39,221 nt of DNA from Chara braunii (GCA_003427395.1 BFEA01000090.1:1211521-1250741); one strand, 5' to 3'. Positions 1 through 11,000 are shown, numbered from the stretch's first letter. Notes: a model not told the origin generated them from the sequence alone. Translations and numbers: made by a program.

Positions 1-265
1 GGGGAAAAAGGAAAAAAAGGAAAAAAAAAGGAAAAAAAGGAAAAAAAAGGAAAAAAAAGGGGAAAAAAAGGGGAAAGTAGGGAAAAAAGGAAAAAAAAGG
101 AAAAAAAAGGAAAAAAAAGGAAAAAAAAGGAAAAAAAAGGAAAAAAAAGGGAAAAAAAAGGGAACAAAGGAAAAAAACGGAAAAAAGGAAAAAAACGGAA
201 AAAAGGAAAAAAACGGAAAAAAGGAAAAAAAGGAAAAAAAAAGGAAAAAAAAGGAAAAAAAAAGA
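1..265. repeat. A-rich decamer microsatellite
   Basis: The first 265 bases are a near-regular array of two or three G followed by seven to nine A, with a few variants containing C or T. It has no coding content and continues beyond the left edge of the window. It ends in AAAAGAAAAG just before unique sequence at about 270. Confidence 0.95.
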
Positions 266-300
266 AAAGAAAAGTGCAGAGAAACCATCATCCTGGGGCC

Positions 301-453
301 AAGTCCCACTAGCAGCGTTGAGCTACCTCAATGCCTGAATCTGGACGTGTTTGTGGAGACATGCAGTTCAGGAAACTCAACACCAATTCTGCTCATCACT
401 GCAAAAGCGTCCACATTCAGGCGTTGAGGTAGCTCAACGCTGCTAGTGGGACT
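301..453. mobile_element. MITE-like hairpin element
   Basis: Positions 301-340 and 414-453 are inverted repeats of 40 bases with one mismatch, starting AAGTCCCACTAGC. Pairing continues imperfectly to about 350/404, leaving a loop of about 50 bases. The size and shape fit a non-autonomous inverted-repeat element. No clear target-site duplication is visible on either side. The outermost bases resemble the GGTCCCACTTGC ends of the hairpin units near 15.5 kb, so both may belong to one family. There is no coding potential; short reading frames here are incidental. Confidence 0.7.
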
Positions 454-567
454 TCCTGTCCTTGGTGGCAGTGCTCTTTTTTTCTGATGTTTTTTTGTTT
501 TATCTTTATTTGGCCCTCGCTCCAGCATCCTGGCGAGATTCGGATTTTTTTTTTTTTTTTTTTTTTA

Positions 568-1023
568 ATTATTTTTTTAGCAAAAAGAGTATTTTCCATT
601 TATAGCCGGAAACCGGGTCCGGCGTCCCTCACATTGGCCATAGTGTAATTGGGCTGGGCAAGGCACTCCCGGCCAAACCCATCCCCACCACAGCGAAAAA
701 ACCTGTGGTGAATGGTTTGTCAAAAAGGGAAAAGGAAAAAGAGCCTGCAACAAACTACAGCAATCTGATGAAGCAATGAGGCAAGCTATTCCCATTTGCC
801 CCTTCCTACCTACTATCCTACCAGCCATCCATTACATGTCTCCCGAAACAGGAAAGATATACAGTGTATACAATTCAACTACAATTAAACTACAATTGAT
901 CCACGGCTAACATCAGAGGGTCTGGTGAGCCTAAAACAATGTGCTATACAGAGTAACAATGCGAAAACAATACAAAAAGCAAAGCGAAACAAAGCTAAAC
1001 AAGGCTACAGAAAGCTAAAAAGA
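568..1023 (-). other. 3' untranslated region of LINE copy 1
   Basis: Between the end of the LINE reading frame (1024) and its poly(A) run lie about 450 bases without a supported gene. Near the poly(A) end the minus strand carries GGGACGCCGGACCCGGTTTCC (broken here: GGGACGCCGG then ACCCGGTTTCC, about 611-635). A closely similar motif occurs near the other two LINE 3' ends in this window (about 11570-11594 and 16268-16293). This suggests a shared 3'-end signature, possibly recognised by the element's reverse transcriptase; that role is inference. Confidence 0.6.
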
Positions 1024-3348
1024 CTAAACGAAGAAAGCAGAGAATCGCAGCACTGGTAAACCATCTAGCTGTGTATCCATGGTGACCAGGCCCGAGAAAG
1101 CTCCCCATCTACTCCCAAACCACTTGACAGCCTTGGCCGAGCAACCCTTTTTTAGGACACGATACTCCCAGTCTGCCGAGATGGCAGATTTGACAGAATA
1201 TTTAATCTCCGCTCTGACCATTGGTGGCGTCAAATGCTCGTTTGTTCTAATCCTAGCATTCCTGAGATTCCAGAGAGTCCATAATATGGCACCTCTGATG
1301 GTCTCTTCCGCATGTCCATATTGTAACTGGGGTCTCGTCTTCCTAGCGGCGGTCCCTGTTAGAATGGAATTGTCCTCCCAACGGGAGTCCGCCCCCGGGA
1401 TGGGCACTCCCGATTGTCGCCACCATTCCCAAAGTGGCCTGGAGAGCTCACACTGCAACAGGAAATGTTGAATGTCCTCCATCCGGGTCCCTGGGCAAAA
1501 TTGACACTCCGGTTCGGCCTTGACGGTTCTTCTTGCACACCAAGTGTTGACCGGCAATGCCAGGTGCATGAGCAACCAGAGCAGGCTTGAATGTTTCATC
1601 ACCGCCAAATCCAATAGCTGCTTCCAGAAGGCTGGAAGTGCTGCCGCCAGTCGTGTCACAGTATCTGCCACCCAACCTGTTGCCATCCATCTTCGAGCCA
1701 CTGTCCAGTTAATGTCTGTTGATGGCGTCATCAAGAGGTAGCCGAGTTTTGTTGTGTATTCTGTTAAGCTTACCATTTCATCAGGACGTAACGGGTGCTT
1801 CCACGCCCAATCTCTTGGATCGACCGATAAGTTGTATGGAGCCGTCTGTAGGAAGAAAGGCCTATAGCTTTGCGTAAGTTCCAATACACAAACCGGTGCC
1901 AATTGATCTGCAGGGGGGAGAGGGAACTGCTCCTCTGAGAATTGCAGAGGTTCTCCCAGCGAGTCAACTCCTCCTCGCACCTGCCAACAGGTACTAGGGC
2001 TTTCAACCACGTCCGAATAGTCCTCTGTTCTCCAAATGCAATCGGGCGTCAGCTGTTGTGCTCTTTTATACCACATTCCTTTAAGCAGCCTGAGTCCCAT
2101 TCTCAACGTCTGCTCCCAGTGTTGGGGAACAGCATTTTTCAGCTGCTCCAAGTGCTCAGCCTGGTGCCACAGTCCCGAAAGTTTAGGGGCCAGCAATTCT
2201 GCAGATTTCCAGTCAGCAGTCTCCAAATCCCAAATGTCGGCAATAGTTCCTATCCCTCGGGCCATCCATGCATTCCCGAATTCTCGTGGTCCAAAACATC
2301 TGAAAGGGTACCCCTGCAGGTTTAGCAGAAAAGGATTGTTGAATAAGGGCTGCGTCATCAGCCGCTCAAAGACCAGGGGAGGGGGTTGCAATTCGGGGCA
2401 AAGTCCTCTCCATGCTTTCAGTATCCCTGCCCATATACCAGGGGGCAGCTTTTTGCGGTGGTAATCAGGGTTGAGAACCGTCAACCATATACATCTGAGA
2501 TCTGTCCAGTCCAACACGGAAAACAACGAGTATTCGGCGAGCTGTCGCCATGCCGAGTAAGGGCTTTCCGAGATGGCCCACGGAACCCATCTCGCGAGAA
2601 GCGCATTGATTTGTCGTTCCGGGTCCAGGATTGCCAGTCCCCCTTTGCGGTTGGGTTGGGTGATGGTCTGCCATGCAACTTTTGGCAGGAAGTTGTCAGT
2701 ATTAATCTCTTCTTTCCAAAAATAGTGTGTTAGCAGATGACGTATCGTTTGGAGCGACGATGGATCAAGCTGGTGCATGGATCTGCGGTACCACAATGTG
2801 GACAGCATTGCATTATTGATTACCAAGGCTCGGCCGAATAAGCTGACTCCCTTGTACTTGACCCATGGCTGCAGCGCTGCTCTCAGACCCGCCATAGCGG
2901 TCGCCGGGTCTTGTACCAGTCGCGGGTCGAAAGACAACTGATGACCTAACAGTCTTTCATGCGCAGTCGGGGACACCATCCTGAGTCCCCAGTTGAGCGG
3001 CAGCTGTTGACCGGGGGGTATCAAGACGGAAGATTTGGACCAGTTGACTTAGGCTTGTGACAAATGACAAAACAGATCTATGGTGTTCCTCAGTGCAAAA
3101 AAGGCTTGGTCAGTCAAAGGGGAAAAGGCAACAGAATCGTCTGCGAACGCTTCCGACTTCAATTGCTCTCCTGAGGGAAGAAGAAAGTCCGGTATCTCTG
3201 GATTCGATCTAATCATAATGTGCATAATCTCTACATACAGTAGGTACAAATAGGGCGCCACCGGACACCCCTGTCTAACTGATCTACTTAATTTAATCGG
3301 GGCTGACAGGGCCCCATTCACACAGATCTGAGAGGTGGCATTTTGCAA
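1024..3348 (-). pseudogene. LINE copy 1 ORF2, C-terminal half (RT motifs B/C, zf-RVT)
   Basis: One frame on the minus strand from 3348 to 1024, interrupted by a single TAA at 3049-3051. The first part holds reverse-transcriptase motif B (SVRQGCPVAP) and the catalytic motif C (FADDS, near 3130-3150). After the stop come the post-RT region (SLFGRALVINNAMLSTLWY) and a zinc-binding segment near 1465-1515 with the pattern C-x2-C then H and C (CQFC, HFLLQC). The TAA falls where related LINEs have an alpha-helix leading into VNWSKSS, so it is a point lesion. The frame is shifted relative to the upstream half. Confidence 0.88.
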
Positions 3349-5020
3349 AAGGCTATCAACAACGTGTTTGAATTCAGGCCAAATCCGAAGACTGTAAGTG
3401 TTGCTTGCAAAAACTTCCAGCCCACACGATCATAAGCCTTTGCCAGGTCCAACAGAATGATGGCCAGGCTCTCCTCACCAGATGCCACTAACTCGGCCAA
3501 TTGCTCTGCTACCATCACGTTATGTAAAATTTGTCTGCTCTGAAGGAACCCTGTCTGGGTTCGATGTATCAGGGACGGGAGCACTTTCTGTAGCCTAGCA
3601 GTCAGTATTTTTGAGAGGATTTTATACAGCACAGGCATAAGCGTGATAGGCCTATAGTTCGTGATGTCAGTACGATCCCCTTTTTTGAAGACGAAAGTAA
3701 TGACACCCTGCAATGCTGAAGCAGGCAAAGACGCTCCGTTCCAGACACTTTGACAAATCATCGGCAGCTCTGGCAGCAGGTGTAATGAGAACCCAAGAAA
3801 AAACTGGGCAGGTAAGCCATCGAGTCCGGGTGCTTTATGGCATGCAAGTGACGATATGGCGTCCACCAGTTCCTGCATGAGAACATCAGCCTCCAGCGAT
3901 TGCTGTTGGCGGTCCCACAGTTTGTTACTCACTTTTGACCAGACTTCTTCATGAAACTGCTGGAGCAGTTGCTGTTCCGTGTATTGCGCTTGTGATGTGA
4001 GCAAGCTTTCATAAAATATGGAAATATTTAGGACGATCGCTCGAGTTTCTGTGGTCAGTGGCACCGAAGCATCAAACGGGTGCTTGATAGTCGTTATGAG
4101 CTGCGGGTTCCGGGGCGGACGGTGAGCAACAAAAAATGAAGAGATCATATGGTTTCCTTTCACCAACCAACCTATTCTTTTGTTATGAATTACATTCCTC
4201 ATTGCTGGTTGAGTCCGTAACACCCAGCGCTGTCGAAGCTCTTCCGTTCGGAGAATGAGGATTTGCTCCTCGCCCGGACTGTTTGTTGTCGTCGCTAGAC
4301 GCTGCAGACCCGCCATCTCGTCATTTATGTTCCACAGTTCTGAGCGATTAAGCAAACGAATTGAGTTCTTAATGGATAGCCCTCTCCGCAAAATTATTCG
4401 TTGGCCTCCCTGGAACCAATCGGCCAAGGAGGGAAAAAGATTTTGAGTCGTTCTCCACTTGGGCCAAAACTCGTGAACTAATTGTGAGAATTCCTTTGTC
4501 CTCACCACCCATTCAGGCAACGCTATCCTATCTCTACCTACTCGTATAGAAACATGAAGAAAAAGCTCCAAAAAAATTGGCATATGATCTGATCCAGCAT
4601 ATGGTACAACAAAGCATCTCGATAGTCTAGGCAACAAGACATCGGCTGCAAAAAACAAGTCGATTCGGCTCCTAGGCAGGTATTGTTGGCGAGGAGCCCC
4701 AGCAGAGAAAAAGGTAAATCCTTTATCAAAGGGATGCAGCACTCGATACAAATCGAAGAATCCGTTGGCATAGGTGAAATTGGCCAGTTGCACAGCGTCG
4801 TTCCCGGTCGGGCCTGGTCGCATTGAATCAACGCCTGGTAGCAGCGTTGTATTCCAATCCCCTCCCAGTATGAGGTTGTCCACACCGGGGATTGTCCATG
4901 TCAATGATTTGAAAAGGTCGACTCTGTCTGTTTGAGAAGTAGGGGCATAAAGGTTAAAGATAGCCCACTGTTCATGCCGCACTTCGGATTTCTTCACATA
5001 TTTGCGCCGCGGTAATTGCA
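3318..5020 (-). pseudogene. LINE copy 1 ORF2, endonuclease and N-terminal RT half
   Basis: Minus-strand frame open from about 5020 to 3318. It begins inside an AP endonuclease domain: LILGGDWNTT, a Ser-Arg-Ile-Asp-Leu segment (SRIDLFF) and GSDHMPIF are the recognisable catalytic or structural blocks. RT blocks follow: KAPGLDGLPAQFF, a GDRTDITNYRPI segment, QTGFLQSRQI, and motif A LLDLAKAYDR near 3423-3455. No start codon is expected because the 5' end is truncated; the first GTG (4997) is only a reading-frame marker. A frameshift near 3350 moves the remainder into the frame of the C-terminal half. The protein would nick DNA and reverse-transcribe its own RNA if intact. Confidence 0.88.
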
Positions 5021-5026
5021 GTTATG

Positions 5027-5157
5027 TTTTTTTTTTTTTTTTTTTTTTTTGCATGACGGTCAGACTACATGCTGGCTCTGCTGTTCTCACTCACTCACTG
5101 TATCTTGGGCTGGATACATTCGGACTCACCTAACATTTTCATGAATCGGGCCAACTT
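5027..5157. other. Spacer with 24-T run between LINE copy 1 and the Penelope-like element
   Basis: A run of 24 T (5027-5050) abuts the truncated 5' end of LINE copy 1, followed by about 100 bases of unassigned sequence. The T run may be the poly(A) tail of an older minus-strand retroposon, or an A/T tract that served as the LINE target. No gene is seen here. Confidence 0.6.
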
Positions 5158-5268
5158 CCCCTTTTGTCTTTGTCACTTTGTCTACTGTCACCACGGTGAC
5201 TTTGTTCTTCTCACACTGTGTGCTACACCTTGTGTTAGTACCTACTCTGTTTGAACCACCATCATATC
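5158..5268 (+). repeat. 5' terminal direct repeat of the Penelope-like element
   Basis: 111 bases, 108 identical to 11314-11424, same orientation, no gaps. It includes the palindromic CACCACGGTGAC-type core near 5196-5207. Such pseudo-LTR repeats are typical of Penelope-like elements. Confidence 0.88.
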
Positions 5269-5511
5269 CTATACAGCATACGTGAACTTATCTGGGGAAG
5301 CCTGTCGGATTCAAGTGAGTGTCATTAACCGATACCTCGTCGTACTCCATATTGGATTGACGTGGTTGACTACCTGGAGTGGGTTTTGAGCGTGTGAGAT
5401 GGCGCGTTGACTATGTGGAGCAGCCCTCATTTTTGTACATAGCTGTGAACAACAGTGGAGCTAGGTTTGACTACGGAAGTTTTTTGAAGTCCGACAGCCA
5501 GCGTACCGAAG

Positions 5512-6681
5512 ATGTCGAGCTTGGAGCGCTACAACGAAGATAGAGAGAGATTCAATTGTCATGAGCTGGGCCATTACGCCAACTAGTGTCCACATCGGGA
5601 CCGGCGATATAATCCCAGCCGGCCTTCTACATCGACAGATTCCAGACGGTCGCGTTCACCAAGGAAGTTTGAAGCCCGAAGGAGCTACCCTTCACCGAAG
5701 AAAAAAGCACAGTTACGTGACTAACCAAAGGGCGTGGCAACAATCAAGGAGCACTTTGATCAAGTACAATCGAAGAAGGACGAGAAAGCTCGTCGGAAGG
5801 CCGAGAAGGAACGGGTGAAAGAGGAGGAGAGAGTAAGGAGAGAAGAAGAAAAAGCCAGATTGGCTCAGGAGGAGTTACGGAGGGAAGCGAAGAAACGGAA
5901 AAAGGAAAAGAAGGCGAAGCATGTTGTCGCCCTAAAAGCCAAGATGAAGAAGGATGTTACCTTACATGCAGCTATGTTGATGAGGGAGATCAAGGATGGT
6001 TGGATTCAGCAATGGAAGACCTCAGTCCTTCCGTTAAAGGCGGGAGGCGGACGAGACGTTAAAGGGAAGAAGCAAGTAAAACAGGAGCCGGAGGACGAGA
6101 GTGAGACAGATTACAGCAGCGAAGGGAGCGAGACCAGCGTGACACAAGAACTGAGCGAGAAGACCGGACGTTTATGCATTACCGAGAAGAGGAAGAGAGT
6201 AGAGGACGTGCCGATCGAAGACAGCCCCCCAATGGAGGCACCACCAAAACGAACTCCGATACGTGGTGGTATCAGACTGGATGTACAGAGTCATCGCGTG
6301 ACCAGAGCGCGAACAAAAGGTGCACGTACTCCTATTCGAGCGAAGAAGCGTATGCCAATCAAGACTCCTATGTCGAAGCTTACGAAGAATCGAAAGCAGA
6401 CTCCACCACGTGGAAGGTTGACTTCAGCTGGTAAGTCATTAACACGCATGCGGTTTCATGATTCCATTATGAGGGAACTAAAAGATTGCAATGCCGACGA
6501 GCTGCAACAATTTTGCAAAGAGGAAGGCGTTTCGTACATAGGCAAGATCGATGTCATTTTTTATCTTGCCGAGCACCGCGCTCAATTGCAGTTTCCCTGC
6601 ATCATCCCAACTTCGGAGGTCATCCGTATTTGTGACTCAAATGAAGTGGAAGCAGAAGCATCTGGTGAGAACCAAGAGTGA
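5512..6681 (+). pseudogene. Penelope-like element ORF, zinc-knuckle / coiled-coil / SAP-like part
   Basis: The ATG at 5512 opens a frame (MSSLERYNEDRERF) leading into a CCHC-type zinc knuckle whose first Cys is Arg (FNCHELGHYAN, stop, CP), with TAG at 5584-5586. An Arg/Ser-rich stretch follows, then TAA at 5722-5724. From about 5734 a strongly charged Lys/Glu/Arg coiled coil runs to about 5960. Basic Pro/Thr-rich sequence comes next, and a segment at about 6478-6582 (LKDCNADELQQFCKEEG ... IDVIFYLAEHR) resembles a SAP DNA-binding helix-extended loop-helix. A TGA at 6679-6681 ends the frame, but the GIY-YIG part continues in the same frame. The original was therefore probably one polyprotein that binds nucleic acid at its N-terminus. 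Confidence 0.72.
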
Positions 6682-7260
6682 TGTGATATACCTTTCACAA
6701 GTTGGTTGGAAGTTTGCAGGTATATCACTGGTAAACGATGCTATCAGGTATATTATGACCGGAAGTTGAAGAAATTGCTACGATTAATCGTTGTTCTGCT
6801 AGCTTTGACGAAACAGGCAAGATGGCCACAGAGGCATGAAGCTTCTTGGATTTGCATGTATGAGCAATATGGGAGTGATTTCCTAAACAGGGAGGGGATT
6901 GTGTATGTAGCTATTTCACCTTACTGTAAGCAAAGTTACGTAGGTAAGACCACGCGTACTTGTGATATCAGATGGCGTGAACACCTGTATGTCGATCGTA
7001 GACGTACGCAGTCTCATTTCCATCGCTGGATTTCTTCTTTTGGAGTGGGTAACTATGTTTTGCTTCCTGTCGACATGTTTGGAGGTCAGGATTTGAATAG
7101 ATTGGAGGAGTTGTACATCGCTAGATGGTCACCTTTCCTGAATTTTGTCGGAACTAAGACTTCGAAGAAGCATGGGAAGTGGAAACTGAGACGTAATGAG
7201 AGGAGCCGAACCAAGAATGAGTTGAGGAACCCGCCACGTACGTTTTCGATGTTTGGATAA
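6682..7260 (+). pseudogene. GIY-YIG endonuclease domain of the Penelope-like element
   Basis: In frame with the preceding segment after its TGA. The domain starts at about 6895 with GIVYVA, followed by SYVGKTTRTCDIRWREHL (6934-6987). This supplies the second YIG-like strand and the conserved Arg on the following helix. LNRLEELYIARW (about 7093-7128) supplies the Glu that binds the metal ion, and FLNFVG the late Asn. A basic tail (KTSKKHGKWKLRRNERSRTKN) follows. In this family the nuclease nicks target DNA to prime reverse transcription. A TAA at 7258-7260 plus a +1/-1 shift separates it from the RT part, whose frame starts at about 7262 (DFDFLDLYAFWDDS). The core residues look intact. Confidence 0.78.
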
Positions 7261-7261
7261 G

Positions 7262-9089
7262 GATTTCGATTTCCTGGACCTTTATGCTTTTTGGGATGAT
7301 TCCCTTGTCTCAGAGAATCTCCCTCGACGGGTTAGATCTGATGAAGGTACGGATTGGACCCCCAAATGAAAAAAGTTGACTCGTATGCTTGTGGAAAGTA
7401 AGATTAAATATGACAACGTCTACCGACCGTTAAGGGAATGCAAAGAGTTGTGGGAGAGTGGTGGTGAGTTTGAGATTATACACGTAGTCAAGTGGAAGGC
7501 GAAATATAAGTATCTGAAAAAGCTTCTGATTGGCATCTTACGGAATCCCAAAAAGTTGAAAGAGTTGTACGGTTGGGGGATGAAAATAATCCTAAGAATA
7601 TACCGGGTGATTAAGGATTTTTCCAAGAAATCTTCTCGGAAATATCTGCGAAGTCTGGTTTCTCGATGTTTTCGGGACCGATCTAACCTGAGCTTGGCTT
7701 CTCATCTTACCTTTCGGATAAGATACGACGACAAAATTGTGATCTCAGAGGTTAGGAAGGTGGTCAACGACGCACTGATGAGATGTCCTTTGCCACAGTG
7801 TTTTATACTTCGCACACGGAGAAACATTCGCATCGTAGGGACAAAAAATCCTACGATTGCTGACTTGTTGCATAACCAAAGGAGAACTTTTTCGTATGGT
7901 GTGCTTATCTGTAATTGTGCAGGTATGGTTTTCCCTCATGCGAACGACCATGTAATGTTTCGACTGAGTGAGGTAGCTGATTTGCACCCACACCTATCGA
8001 ATTCGAATGATATTCCTAAAGTCAAGTGTGTTGATACACGTAACCTTCTGCAGGAGGAAATCGGCGCTGGATTCCAGTGCTGGAAGAATCTGGATGGATT
8101 CGTACCAGATTGCTCCGATTTGGATTTGTCCACCTGTATTTCAAGTAACGATCAGATGTCTCACTGTATCTCACGAAGGGATGTACTGGCCCTGAAGGAT
8201 CATCTGGATGGACTAGTGATAACCCCAGTAGATAGGAATTTAAGCGAGTTTGTAGCAATGTGCCTTGACACCTACTTCGACGTCATGATGCACACCTTTG
8301 TCTGCAACCCGGGATACCATCATCAACTATTTCGAAGTTGAAGCTATGCGTGAGCTAAGAGAAGATGTAAGTCGACACAATATGGGGAAGGATGTTCAAT
8401 GGATGCTAAGGGGACGTTTGGCGCCGCCTATGTCATTCCAAAGAACAAGGACTTAGGCCGATTCAGACCGATTTGCCCTTCGTTCATGGAACCGATGGTT
8501 CGAATTGCTCGCCTGATGAGTAAAGCTCTGAATCATCTGCTTTATAATTTGCCCAGAAAGTGGCACTTTAATGTGCGATTTGTTTCGGACCTGACGACAC
8601 GATTGGATGGCATAAACAAAAAACTGAGAAAACTTGGTGGTGATCGAGTGGTAAACTCATATTCCTTCGATGTTTAGGAAATGTTTAGTAAATTGCCTCA
8701 CAGGGTACTGTTACAAGCAGTGGATTGGATTGTTGGTTACTCCTGGACCAAGGGTTTTGACTCAATTCGGGTTAATACCTGTGGGAAGGGAGCGACCTTC
8801 GGAATTACCACGGGTGCGGATCACTGGAAACGTTTTGACCTGAACGATATTTTTTAAAATTTGTACATATTGAAGTTGATCATACGTTCTGTTATGCTAC
8901 GGGAATCCTATTGAAACAAGAATTGGGTGTTCCGATGGGGAAAAGCATGAGCCCCCTAATCGCATGCATCATGTGTGCATATTCAGAGTACCAGATGACA
9001 TGTACTCTGGGTCGATTGAGCCGTTGGTTTAGAGCTCTAAGATGAATTGATGACATCTTATTGGTGATTTCCAATAAGAACGAGATTAT
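7262..9089 (+). pseudogene. Penelope-like reverse transcriptase, N-terminal and core part
   Basis: From 7262 the frame runs with one TGA near 7368 to 8341. It carries a basic N-terminal region, a C-x-C segment (LICNCAGMVF, about 7906-7935) and the early RT block DGLVITPVDRN (about 8205-8237). After a frameshift, 8399-8677 holds PKNKDLGRFRPI and motif A ending SYSFDV. Another shift leads to ELGVPMGKSMSPL (motif B, about 8921-8965) and IDDILLVIS (motif C, about 9042-9068). A stop codon directly precedes IDD. Linker sequence KLPHRVLLQAVDW lies between A and B. The order and motifs fit Penelope-like RTs, which are close to telomerase RT. The copy is dead by frameshifts and stops. Confidence 0.78.
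8998..9089 (+). repeat. 92-bp duplication, left copy
   Basis: This segment, spanning RT motif C, recurs at 10254-10345 with about seven substitutions and no gaps. The two copies flank the 1164-bp interruption. It could be an unusually long target duplication, or the scar of recombination between two element copies. Confidence 0.85.
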
Positions 9090-10253
9090 ACGTGTGTATA
9101 TATGTATGTATGCGTACCTATGTAGGGTACTTGTGTAGCGTGAGGGGCCCGCGTGCTAAGGAGTTAATCAGGGGTTGGGCTAGTAGAGAAAGGATGACCC
9201 CTCTCTCTCTATATATATATACGCTCCTGAAGAGGTTGTGATCGGACGTTAGCCCTGAGCGTAGAATACGATGGTCCTCGCCCAGGACGACCCAGGTCCC
9301 AGGACTAGCTCTGAAAAGGTTCATTTCCGATAAAAGTCGAAGGTATTTTCCTTGTTGGGACTTATTTTGGTGGAATGATAAAGTTCCGGGCAGAAGGGTC
9401 AGCGTGTCGCTGGTGATGCGTCAGACAACTCACCACCGCTCCAAATCCCTTCCTGCCCTGGGGCCTGTCTTACCCCGCACCCTTTGGGACACCTCAGGGT
9501 GCAGAAGGCGGTAAAGCCCTCAGGCCGACGCCTGAGCATCAGAAGCAACCGCATGGCTCAGAATAGGCCATTCGGGTATGGACACCACATAATGCGCCGT
9601 CAACGCAGTTACTCACGTAGAGCTGCATAGCGAATCGAGCGATCTTATACTAAACCTCGCGTACGGCAATTATTGACTTCCATTGCGTAAAGTTATGGGT
9701 TGGATACAAAGGGACTAGGAGTGTGTCGCGTTATACATCCTTTGCGTTGTTTAGTACTTGTGTGCGTGTGTGCGTGTGCGTTACTTTTATGTACCTTATA
9801 GTGGTGTGCGCGTGGCGTGTGGGATACGTCCTAGTCGACCGGCGACGAGCCGCGCTTGGGACCTCAGCCCCCCAAGATGTCGGTTCTCATGCGGGGCCGA
9901 TAGAGGCGTAGTACCGCGTGTACCCCTTATGCTACAGCGAACGAGAAACGCCCTCGGCTGGTCCACCTCTGCGATTGCAGTTGATCAACTTTCGTACTGT
10001 GGACTGGTAGCTCAGCGGGGATACGCCCACCGAAGGGAGGTGACAACTCCTGTAAGGTGGAGGTAGTCGTGCCTCGCGTAGGCCCTGTCCTGTCGTAGGG
10101 GCTCGCGAGAGGTATGGCTGGCGCACCCGGCCGGAGCGCTTACGGAAGCTCCACATATGTGTCGCAAAGAGAACATGTATTTTGACTTCTGCTTGATGCG
10201 CCCGGGAGGGTCCCACGCTACCTCTGAGTGGCGCCGGAACGATGTGCTCGACA
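9090..10253. other. 1.16-kb insertion interrupting the Penelope-like RT
   Basis: Sequence of different texture that interrupts the RT between the 92-bp copies. It starts with a TG/TA-rich run, has CT and TA dinucleotide runs at 9201-9222, a G+C-rich middle with small hairpins (for example GCACCCT/AGGGTGC near 9478-9503 and CCTCAGG/CCTGAG near 9517-9536), and a TGTGTGCG stretch near 9760-9780. At 10008-10019 TAGCTCAGCGGG matches a Pol III A-box, but no B-box follows. No convincing protein is encoded. It may be a non-autonomous element or unrelated filler DNA. Confidence 0.55.
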
Positions 10254-10345
10254 ACATGTACTCTGGGTCGATTGAGCTGTTGCTTTAGAGCTTTGAGATA
10301 AATTGATGACATCTTATTGGTGATTTCCAGTAAGAACGAGATTAT
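10254..10345 (+). repeat. 92-bp duplication, right copy
   Basis: Second copy of 8998-9089, same orientation. Downstream sequence continues the RT frame, so the insertion lies between the two copies. Confidence 0.85.
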
Positions 10346-11000
10346 GAGAACGACAATTTTTTAGGCTCTTATGAACTGCTACCCAAAAAACCTGACACTA
10401 AAAAGGACCGACGACTCATATAGGACAGGAACTCTGGATTTCCTTGGATGCTAAATTCATACCGAACAGAATTTTCCATTCCTAGAGAGCATGCAGTTAT
10501 CCAGGAATGAATCGAGCATTTGGAGTGATGATAAACTGAGGATTTAGAATGGGCAATCTTTCTATTCTTGGGAAAGTAAAAAGCAAAAGAGTGCAGTAAT
10601 TGGGAGCCACATGCACCGTATAGACCAGAACACTTCGATACGATCAGAGATACTAGGGAAGATATTGGGTTTGCAACAGGAGTTGATAAAAAAAAGATTT
10701 CCCAGAGAAGTTTGTGAACCAGGTGTTTCGGCGGTTTGGTAGTAGAAGAGATGGATTATGTCCGAGAACGATGGATCTGATCTGCGACACAGGAAATTTG
10801 AACAGGGCTGGTGACACTTGAGCATATTTGTTCATTGATTTGTTTGTTCTGGATGTATTTGGACAGGGTTCGTTTCTTTGGTAGATAGTTAGCAAAGTTT
10901 ATTGATTTTTTAGGCCTGGTTCGCATTAGATGGGCTGATAGCATGTTTTTTGGTATGAGGAACGGGGTATAGTTAAACCAGGTGTAGAGGGACTATACAT
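10254..11000 (+). pseudogene. Penelope-like reverse transcriptase, C-terminal remnant
   Basis: The right 92-bp copy (10254-10345) repeats motif C (IDDILLVIS, again preceded by a stop) and runs on into decayed RT thumb sequence. LDFL at about 10430 is followed, one frame over, by DAKFIPNRI, which looks like the conserved FLD-type block after motif C. Further fragments such as FPEKFVNQVFRRFGS occur near 10700-10740. Multiple stops and shifts break every frame. The region to 11313 has no recognisable domain and is probably the element's 3' part. Confidence 0.55.

Larger units (their letters stand above)
545..5026 (-). mobile_element. LINE retrotransposon copy 1 (5'-truncated)
   Basis: Read on the minus strand this is a non-LTR retrotransposon. 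It carries the C-terminal part of an AP-type endonuclease, a reverse transcriptase, a post-RT region and a zinc-binding tail, then a 3' untranslated region ending in a run of 22 T (plus strand, 545-566), which is the poly(A) tail. The endonuclease lacks its first 100 or so residues, so the copy is 5'-truncated near 5026, directly beside a 24-T run. No target-site duplication could be identified. Only one frameshift (about 3350) and one stop (3049-3051) break roughly 4 kb of coding sequence, so the copy is probably fairly young. Confidence 0.88.

Noticed and set aside
1-265. Telomeric or centromeric array at the window start
   Set aside because: The A-rich GG decamer matches no known telomere unit and looks like a simple microsatellite.
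9039-9056. Recoded TGA (selenocysteine) before the IDD motif of the Penelope-like RT
   Set aside because: The duplicate copy has TAA at the same place and the element carries several other stops and frameshifts, so decay is the simpler explanation.
10008-10060. tRNA-like TAGCTCAGCGGG sequence
   Set aside because: Matches a Pol III A-box, but the D-stem does not close, there is no B-box at the right distance and no acceptor stem.
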